Assembly: GCA_002390745.1 (NCBI GenBank)
Contig: DGQK01000070.1
Coordinates: 5,984-13,412 of the forward strand
Source of the DNA: Bacteroidetes bacterium UBA4416
Lineage (GTDB): Bacteria > Bacteroidota > Bacteroidia > B-17B0 > Aurantibacillaceae
Reading direction: 5' to 3'
Length of the DNA stretch: 7,429 nt
A program made the position numbers and the translations under genes. The stretch's first letter is position 1. The number at the start of each line of letters is the position of its first letter. The notes beneath the pieces are model-generated. The model saw nothing but the letters and a program-made list of their open reading frames with translations, was not told the origin of the DNA and did not search any database. Below, piece by piece: positions 1 to 6,900 of the stretch.

Positions 1-2
1 TC

Positions 3-1106
3 CTCTACGATGGCGACGTGGCGGGCATCAAAGCCAGCTTCCGCGGCATCGACCTCATCCTCGAGGAAGGCATGAATGTGCGGGTGCTCCTGTTTCCCGA
101 TGGCGACGACCCCGATTCGTATAGCAAGAAAGTAACGAACGAGGAATTCAAAGCGTTCATTAAAAGCAACAGCAAGGATTTTATTTCCTTCAAAACGAGC
201 CTGCTGTACGAAGAGGTGAAGAACGACCCGATCAAACGGGCCGATCTCATCAAAGATATTGTAGAGAGTATTGCCGTGATCCCCGATGCCATCAACCGCT
301 CGGTATATGTGAAGGAATGTTCGCGCATCATGGACATCAGCGAACAGATCCTGCAGATTGAGATCAACAAGCTTATCCGCAAAAAGGCAGGAAAGCAGGC
401 TGGTCCGGGATCCCATTCAAATACAACGAACAACTTCAAGCCGAAATCAAATTATCCGGGTCCAAACTATCCGGATAACGACGAGCCTTATCCCAGTGAT
501 CTGGATCTGATCCCGGAAGAGTTCCGTGATAAGGAAGAGGAACCGAAGGATGCGATCCTGGATGGGGAGGAGCGCGAGCTGCTGCGCATGATGATGCAGT
601 ACGGAAATGTGCTCGTGGAAGTGGAAGCAGAGGATACGGACAACGTGCAGCAATCCTTTCAGCTTACGGTATGCGAATTTGTGATCTTTGAAATGTGGCG
701 CGACGAATTGCAGTTCATCAACCCGGTGTACCAGATGGTGATGGAGGAGTTTCACCGCGAGCTGGAAAACGGAGAGATCCCAACGATGCATACGTTTATC
801 AACCACACGAACCCGGCGGTAGCACAGGTAGCCATCGACATCGCCTCGTTTTCGGAAACGGCCAGCAATGGCTGGGAAAAATTCGGTGTGGCCGTGCCAT
901 CCGAAATCTACGCTATCAAGAAAGGCATTGAGCATCAGCTCTTCAGCATGAAGGAGAAACGACTGGCCCAGATCCTGAAAGATGCCAAAGAGCTCCTGAA
1001 GGTGGCCGATCCTTTTGAAAATCAGAATGTTTTTGAATTTGTGATCATGCTCGAGAACCAGAAAAAGCGTGTAAATAAGATCCTTGGGCGTACGGTTATC
1101 AAATAG
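3..1106 (+). CDS. dnaG: DNA primase DnaG, C-terminal part (5' end outside window)
   Basis: This is the end of bacterial DNA primase, which makes RNA primers at the replication fork and docks on the replicative helicase DnaB. The frame is already open at base 3, so the true start lies to the left; 367 residues are present. The first residues, LYDGDVAGIKAS, match the Toprim metal-binding motif (DGDxAG), and LLFPDGDDPDSY about 30 residues later matches the conserved LPDGEDPD segment of DnaG. The zinc-binding domain and the first part of the catalytic core are missing only because of the window edge. An Asn/Pro/acidic linker at about bases 385-545 separates the core from a mostly helical C-terminal domain (about 550-1103), which should be the helicase-binding part; that part is assigned by position rather than by a motif. 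The gene ends with TAG. No convincing terminator follows, so read-through into the next gene 53 bases on is possible. Confidence 0.95.
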   Translation, partial: LYDGDVAGIKASFRGIDLILEEGMNVRVLLFPDGDDPDSYSKKVTNEEFKAFIKSNSKDFISFKTSLLYEEVKNDPIKRADLIKDIVESIAVIPDAINRSVYVKECSRIMDISEQILQIEINKLIRKKAGKQAGPGSHSNTTNNFKPKSNYPGPNYPDNDEPYPSDLDLIPEEFRDKEEEPKDAILDGEERELLRMMMQYGNVLVEVEAEDTDNVQQSFQLTVCEFVIFEMWRDELQFINPVYQMVMEEFHRELENGEIPTMHTFINHTNPAVAQVAIDIASFSETASNGWEKFGVAVPSEIYAIKKGIEHQLFSMKEKRLAQILKDAKELLKVADPFENQNVFEFVIMLENQKKRVNKILGRTVIK

Positions 1107-1159
1107 CTATCGGCCAAAAGTTTTGTTTTCAATGGCATTTGTTTTACATTTAACTTCCC

Positions 1160-3112
1160 TTGAAGTTAAGCTACTATATCCTCTTCTTCTTTTTAGGTGT
1201 ATCTGCCAGGTCCTTTTGCCAGAAAGATACCGCATATTTCAATACCTGCCGCAGTCACATCAACAAGTGCATTGCCGATGGGAATTATGACCTGGCACAG
1301 CAGAAAGCAGACAGCCTGTTGCTGATCTCTGAAAAGCAGGGCTACAAGCCGGGAATTGCAGAGGCTTACAATTTGAAGGGCATCATCAACACCGAACGGT
1401 CTAACCTGCGCGCCGCTCTTGATAACTACCTGAAGGCTTTGGAGTTGTTCGAATATTTAAAGCTCCCGACAAAAGTTGCAGGCATTCAAAAGAACATCGG
1501 CTTTATTTATTCGGAGATCAATGAATACAGGACAGCCTTATCCTATTACTTCAAGGCTGAAAAAGTAAACATAGCCAATCAGGAAACAAGCCACCTGGCG
1601 ATTCACTACAACAACATCGCCACCTGTTATCAAAAGCTGAAGCAGTATTCTTCTGCACGGATATACCTCGATAAGTCGCTGGCCCTGAGAAAGGAAAAGG
1701 CCGATAGCATGGGGATGGCGATGGCATATCATACCATCGGTATCAATTATCAGCTGACCGGCCAAAAAGATTCGGCTATTTATTTTTTTCACAAATCTCT
1801 GGCTTACCTCAGCCGGATGACTCCCAACCTGGGCCATGCACACAATTACCGGGAGCTCGGCCACACGCTGTTGCTGCAGGGTAGGCTGGACGAAGCGGAA
1901 AGCTACCTGCTGAAGGCCCTGAAAATTTCGGAGAACAACGAGCTGGATGGTGTGAAGGTAGAAGTCTATAAATACCTTAGTGAGCTGTATAAGCAGAAGC
2001 ATGATTTTAAAAAAGCCTTCAGCTTCCAGGAGCGTTATTTGGCTTTGAATGAATCATTGCAAAGAGACAGGAGCAAGAACGAGATCCTGAAAAAAGAGCT
2101 TGAATATGCCTTTAAACACAAGCAGGCTTTACAACGCATCGAAACCTATAATAAACAGGCGGTATACAATGCTGAAATTAAAAGTCAGAAGCAGCTCACC
2201 ATGTATGCCGTGGCGGGCCTCATTGCGCTCTCGGGCTTGGTGCTTTTTGTTCTGTGGATCTATCATCAGAAACGTAAGGCCAATGTGATCATCTCCGGGC
2301 AAAAAGAGCTGGTGGAGCATAAGAACAAGGAAATCATGGATTCTATCACCTATGCAAAGTATATTCAGAATGCGCTGCTTCCCTCGCCTAAGATAATGAA
2401 AGAGTCGGGGCTTGATAGCTTTGTGCTGTTCAGGCCCAAGGACATTGTGAGTGGTGATTTTTACTGGGTGCACCGGTATCTGCCGGCGAATAGCCGGGAA
2501 GGCGACACGTATGTTGCGGCCGTGGATTGCACGGGGCACGGGGTTCCGGGAGCATTGGTGAGTGTGGTAGGAAGCAACGGGCTGAACCGCTGCGTCAGGG
2601 AATTCGGGATCCACGATACAGGCAGGATCCTCGACAAGCTTTCAGAGTTGGTGGAGGAAACCTTTGCCGCAGGGGCCGATGAGCTGAAAGACGGAATGGA
2701 CATTTCTTTGCTGAGGCTCTATCCTCGCGGGGATCATTCAGAAGGCAGAAAAGCGCAGTGGAGCGGAGCCAATAATCCTTTATGGATCGTTCGGAAGAAT
2801 AGCAACCAGGTGGAAGAAATCAAAGCTGACAAACAGCCTATCGGAAGATTTACCGACCGTCGCTCTTTCCATGCACATGAACTCCTGCTGAATGCGGGCG
2901 ATATGCTCTACCTTTTTACGGACGGATATGCCGACCAGTTCGGAGGCCCAAATGGAAAAAAATTCAAGTACAGGCAGCTGAAGGAAACCCTCCTTCATAC
3001 GTGCCATTTACCGTTAGGAGATCAAAAAGTTTTTTTAGCGAATGTATTTGATGAGTGGAGGGGAGAGCTCGAACAGGTAGATGACCTGTGCATCATAGGG
3101 ATCCGCATTTAG
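1160..3112 (+). CDS. Membrane-anchored TPR / SpoIIE-type serine phosphatase
   Basis: Probable sensor phosphatase of the PP2C/SpoIIE family, common in Bacteroidota. Order along the 650 residues: signal peptide (1-21, hydrophobic core YYILFFFLGVSA); about six or seven tetratricopeptide repeats (43-295, with pairs such as KGIINTERSNLRAALDNYLKAL); a charged, probably coiled-coil linker (295-346); one membrane segment (348-370) followed by HQKRK; then the phosphatase domain. The metal-binding residues are visible: SGDFYW (D433), DCTGHGVPG (D456), TDGYADQ (D588, D592) and DDL near the end (D641, D642), so the enzyme looks active. The topology implies that the TPRs sense a periplasmic partner and the phosphatase acts on a cytoplasmic phosphoserine or phosphothreonine protein, which is not identified here. 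The start is TTG: an in-frame stop at 1151 excludes anything earlier, and the next in-frame ATG is about 180 residues in and would delete the signal peptide. A terminator follows immediately. Confidence 0.9.
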   Translation: MKLSYYILFFFLGVSARSFCQKDTAYFNTCRSHINKCIADGNYDLAQQKADSLLLISEKQGYKPGIAEAYNLKGIINTERSNLRAALDNYLKALELFEYLKLPTKVAGIQKNIGFIYSEINEYRTALSYYFKAEKVNIANQETSHLAIHYNNIATCYQKLKQYSSARIYLDKSLALRKEKADSMGMAMAYHTIGINYQLTGQKDSAIYFFHKSLAYLSRMTPNLGHAHNYRELGHTLLLQGRLDEAESYLLKALKISENNELDGVKVEVYKYLSELYKQKHDFKKAFSFQERYLALNESLQRDRSKNEILKKELEYAFKHKQALQRIETYNKQAVYNAEIKSQKQLTMYAVAGLIALSGLVLFVLWIYHQKRKANVIISGQKELVEHKNKEIMDSITYAKYIQNALLPSPKIMKESGLDSFVLFRPKDIVSGDFYWVHRYLPANSREGDTYVAAVDCTGHGVPGALVSVVGSNGLNRCVREFGIHDTGRILDKLSELVEETFAAGADELKDGMDISLLRLYPRGDHSEGRKAQWSGANNPLWIVRKNSNQVEEIKADKQPIGRFTDRRSFHAHELLLNAGDMLYLFTDGYADQFGGPNGKKFKYRQLKETLLHTCHLPLGDQKVFLANVFDEWRGELEQVDDLCIIGIRI

Positions 3113-3139
3113 AAAGCAGGTAATACTACCTGTTTTTTT
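3113..3139 (+). terminator. Intrinsic terminator after the phosphatase gene
   Basis: A perfect 6-bp stem, CAGGTA (3117-3122) with TACCTG (3127-3132) around the loop ATAC, is followed by seven T (3133-3139). The AAA at 3113-3115 can extend the stem by pairing into the T run. It begins directly after the TAG stop codon, so it should end the upstream transcript and insulate the surface-protein genes downstream. Confidence 0.85.
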
Positions 3140-3227
3140 AACCGGTTTTATGTGAAATCCACCGTGCTTTCAAAGCCGCATGTTCAAGAAATACCACCTT
3201 ATTTTCCATGCCTAAATCGATTTTGCC

Positions 3228-3260
3228 TTTGGTTTACCGCTGAATTTTGTCATATTTTTG
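3228..3260 (+). promoter_or_regulatory. Candidate Bacteroidota-type promoter
   Basis: TTTG at 3228-3231 is followed after 21 bases by TATTTTTG at 3253-3260. This fits the -33 (TTG/TTTG) and -7 (TAnnTTTG) consensus of the Bacteroidota housekeeping sigma factor with acceptable spacing. Transcription would start a few bases after 3260 and give a leader of roughly 220 bases before the start codon at 3490. In an AT-rich region such a match can arise by chance, and no other full match was found between 3140 and 3489. Confidence 0.4.
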
Positions 3261-3314
3261 GATTTTTTCAGCAATCTCATTATCTAAACTTTTTCAGGAG
3301 CTGGCGCCTGTTAA

Positions 3315-3335
3315 TTTTAACACTTAGTGTTAAAA
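3315..3335. repeat. Operator-like inverted repeat in the leader region
   Basis: TTTTAACACT (3315-3324) and AGTGTTAAAA (3326-3335) are perfect reverse complements around a single central T. The one-base centre disfavours an RNA hairpin of full length, and the right arm is followed by A rather than a T run, so it is not a terminator for the forward strand. It looks more like a binding site for a dimeric DNA-binding protein. It lies about 55 bases past the candidate promoter's -7 box and 155 bases before the next start codon. Its role is inferred from symmetry only. Confidence 0.45.
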
Positions 3336-3489
3336 AAACCTAAATGCGTTGAGTGAGGGATGGATTTAACTTAGGGAAAAAATTCCGGTTACATCTTAAT
3401 AATCATAAGTTTACTAAAACCCTTTCGTTTTTTTGAGTATGTAAAAAGTGTAAAACGAATTTATTGGGATTTCAGATACTATAAACTTA

Positions 3490-3906
3490 ATGCAAAAGCC
3501 GTTTAATCCTATGAAACCATTGCTGTTTATGTTAGTCCTGAGCTGTTTCAGCCTAACCGTCCAATCTCAAACCATCGACCCACGGATACAGGAAGTGTAT
3601 GGGGCAAAAGCAGAAGAATTTGCAAATCAAAACCCCGATTGGCTGAGATCCCTGACCGATTTTATTCAGAACAGGGTGACGGTATTGCAGATTGCCGAAG
3701 ATCCCGTCCATGACAAATACCCCAGGCTTTCGGAGCTAAAGCTGATCAATAAATACAATCCGGCTCTTCAGAGAGATGTTGTGTTTGATCCCGCACACTT
3801 CAATCCACTGAAATATGATTTTGTATTCTCTGCAAAAACGAAGCAGGTATACAGGGTAGATCATACCGATTATGTTATTGTTATTGAACCTCAAACCTTT
3901 AAATAA
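3490..3906 (+). CDS. Small secreted protein of unknown function
   Basis: I do not recognise the family. The 138 residues start with a signal peptide (hydrophobic run LLFMLVLSCFSLTV, cleavage probably near SQ at residue 26-27), so the mature protein is about 110 residues and exported. The mature part is rich in charged and aromatic residues, has no further cysteine and no membrane segment, and seems to be one compact domain. Recognisable points are EVYG and NQNPDW early on, KYPRLSEL and KYNPAL in the middle, FNPLKYDF, and a closing beta-rich stretch, YRVDHTDYVIVIEPQ. Its stop codon is 11 bases before the start of the giant surface protein, so the two are probably co-transcribed and may act together. 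ATG at 3490 is chosen because A/T-rich sequence precedes it; ATG at 3511 (MKPLLF) would also give a good signal peptide and may be the real start. Confidence 0.82.
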   Translation: MQKPFNPMKPLLFMLVLSCFSLTVQSQTIDPRIQEVYGAKAEEFANQNPDWLRSLTDFIQNRVTVLQIAEDPVHDKYPRLSELKLINKYNPALQRDVVFDPAHFNPLKYDFVFSAKTKQVYRVDHTDYVIVIEPQTFK

Positions 3907-3917
3907 TCCCCCGCCTT

Positions 3918-6900
3918 ATGAAACATGTTTATATTTTTCTGTTAGTGCTCTCTGCTTATGCAGTTGTGGGACAAACCTATAATATGGATAACAGCAATGT
4001 TAGCACCTGTTCCGGCACATTTTATGATTCCGGTGGAAGCGGGGGAAATTACCAGGCCAGTGAAAACTATACCAAAACGTTTTGTCCGACCAGCCCGGGC
4101 GCCAAAATAATCCTGAACTTTACGTCCTTCGATACGGAGAGCAGCTATGAGCACTTGTATATTTATGATGGTAACAGCACGGCAGCACCCTTGATAGGCA
4201 ATTATACCGGCTCGGCAGGCCCGGGTATCGTGCAGGCCAGCGCCGGTAACTCTTCAGGATGTCTTACTATTGTGTTTACCTCTGATGGTTCGGTGCAGTA
4301 CACCGGCTGGGTAGCAACAATTTCCTGCTACAATCCATGCCAAACGATTACATCTGTATTGAACAGCTCAAGTCCGGCTGCGTCCGGCGGTATTATCAAG
4401 GCATGTGTGGGGCAGCCCATCACCTTTACCGGAAGCGGTAACTTTTCGGCAAGCGGCGCCGGTGCTTCCTATACCTGGAATTTCGGCAATGGTACCACAG
4501 GCAACGGGACGACAGCTGTAGCGACCTACACCGCTGCGGGCACTTATTTTGTGAATCTGAATATCCTGGCAGGCGGTTGCGGAAATATCAATAACCTGAA
4601 CCAGGTGGTACAAATCGGAACAACACCCACTTCCACCAGCAGTGTGGCAAACCCAACGGTGTGCCTGGGCCAATCGACCACCATTACAGGCTCGTTTACA
4701 CCAACGCCTTATGTTGTGAACTGTACACCGCCGGTGAGCGGAACAACCTTTCTTCCCGACGGATCGGGAGTGTCTTACTCCACATCCATCAATGTAAGTT
4801 GCTTCAACAGCGGGCAAACGCTGACGGCGGCCAACCAGATCCAGGATATTTGTCTGAATATGGAGCACTCCTACCAGGGCGATCTTTCCATCCAGATCAT
4901 CTGCCCGAACGGGCAAACCTGTAACCTGAAGGACTACCCGGGCGGCGCTTACAATTACCTGGGAGCGCCTTTGGACGATCCGGCGGTAGGCCCTGGCGTA
5001 GGAGCCAATTACTGCTTCTCTATGTCGGGTTCGGTGCTGCTGTGCAATGGGCCCACCACGCCCAACCAGGGAACGCCGCCTTATACCTCTATTACTGCGG
5101 GAACTTACCTTCCTACCGGGAACTTCAGTAGCCTCATCGGATGCCCGTTAAACGGGCCCTGGACCATTAAAGTAACGGATAATTTATTTTCAGATAACGG
5201 CTATATCTTTAACTGGGATCTGAATTTTGCGCCGGCGCTTCTCCCGGCTTCGGCCAATTCCTTTACCCCGGCCATCGTTTCTCAAACCTGGACCGGCCCG
5301 AATATTACCTCCAGCAGCGGAACAAACATCACCGTTACGCCCACCTCTACCGGAACGCAGTGCTATACCCTGACAGCTGTGGATGATTTCGGATGTTCGT
5401 ACACCAGGACACAATGCCTCAATGTCATCAACGGGCCATTTGCAGGCGTGAGCAATACACTGGCGGTGTGCAGCTCTGCGGCAGCCACTAATTTATATTC
5501 CCTGCTTGGTGCAGGCGTTTCCACAAGCGGCACCTGGTCGGGCCCGGCACCAGCCTTAACGGGGGGCTACCTGGGAACCTTTAACCCGGCCTTGTATACA
5601 GCAGGAACCTATAACTATACCTACACCGTGCCAGCCAGTGGCGGATGCCCTGCTTCCAGCGCGGTGATTGCCGCTACGATCAGGCCGAATCCTTCTGCCA
5701 CCCTCACGTTCACCAACCCTTCCTGTGGTAACAACAACGGGGTGATTGTGATTGCCAATACTTCGGGCGGTGCGCAAACCATTACTTCCTTTGCCAGTAG
5801 CTCCGGCGTTGTGAGCGGACAAACGGTGACCGGCTTACCCGCGGGAACCCACGTCATCACACTCACCAATAACTTTGGCTGTACATTCACGGTATCGGCA
5901 ACCCTGAGCAACTCACCACCGATTACGAACGTTGCGCTGACTCCAAATAATATTATCTGTGGAGCCGGCACGGGGAGCATTACGATTGGAGCTGTCACCG
6001 GTGGTACGCCTACCTATTCCTATGCCGTGAATGGCGGCGCGTTTTCGACAAGCCCGCCGGTGACGGGGCTTACATCAGGAACATATTCCATCAGCGTAAA
6101 GGACGTCAACGGCTGTACCTTTACCAAAACCGTAGCCATTACCGTGACCCCGGGCCCTACTGCTATTGCCGGAACGGCAACAGCGGCAGGCTGTAGCATG
6201 AGCAATGGCTCCTATAACATTACAGGCGTGACAGGCGGCACCCCGGCCTATACCTTCAGCATCAACGGCGTGTCCACACCGAGCTTATCCAGCGGCCTGG
6301 CTGCCGGCAATTACAGCATTACCGTGCGCGATGCCAACGGCTGTACCTTTACCAACCCGGTTACTGTTGGTGGAACAACGGGCCCAGTTTCGGCGGTAAT
6401 TACAACAACCAACGCCAGCTGCGGCATCGCCAACGGCTCGGCTTCTGTAGCAAGCGTAACCGGCGGCACCCCGACGTACAGCTTTTCATTCGACGGCGGC
6501 GCCTTCGGTGGCAGCAGCGCCAGCGGCTTAACAGCGGGTGCGCATAACGTCGTGATCCGCGACGCGGGCACCTGCACCCTGTCGCTGCCCTTTAACGTGG
6601 CCAATAACGGAAGCCCGAGCATCAGCCTGACAGCCAGTACCAACGTGCTGTGCAATGGCGCCGGCACCGGAAGCTTTACCGTATACACCACCGGCGGGAG
6701 CGGCTCCCCGTTCACCTACACCTTGACAAACCCTTACCAGACCAATGGCAACGGGCAGTTTGCCAATCTTGCGGCAGGAGTATATACCGTTAACTCCAAA
6801 GATGCGGTGGGCTGCCTTACCAGCATGACGGTAAGCATTACCCAGCCACCGGCACTGACCCTGAGCCTGAGCGCTGTGCCGGTGAAGTGTTTCGGAACAT

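Larger units (their letters stand above)
3140..3489. other. AT-rich intergenic region with regulatory candidates
   Basis: These 350 bases lie between the terminator and the small secreted protein gene. The base composition is clearly richer in A and T than the genes on either side. A 63-codon open frame at 3152-3343 (GTG start) has no recognisable motif and unusual residue content (many Phe, Cys and Trp), so I regard it as non-coding. The two things that stand out are a promoter-like pair of boxes at 3228-3260 and a dyad at 3315-3335, listed separately. I see no tRNA, riboswitch fold or repeat array. Confidence 0.7.

Noticed and set aside
447..935. 162-codon reverse frame inside dnaG
   Set aside because: It is opposite a well-supported conserved gene and has no recognisable features.
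1122..1152. Promoter-like pair TTTG and TACATTTA before the phosphatase gene
   Set aside because: The second box misses the final G, and the implied start of transcription falls almost on the TTG codon, leaving no leader; the gene may instead be read through from dnaG.
1084..1290. 68-codon forward frame bridging the end of dnaG and the start of the phosphatase gene
   Set aside because: It overlaps both real genes in a different frame, and the signal peptide encoded from TTG 1160 is the better explanation of this stretch.
3315..3340. The dyad as an intrinsic terminator
   Set aside because: The right arm is followed by A rather than T on the forward strand, and the one-base centre does not allow a normal loop without opening the stem.
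3152..3343. 63-codon forward frame in the intergenic region
   Set aside because: GTG start inside AT-rich sequence just after a terminator, no motif, odd residue content, and it overlaps the candidate promoter and the dyad.
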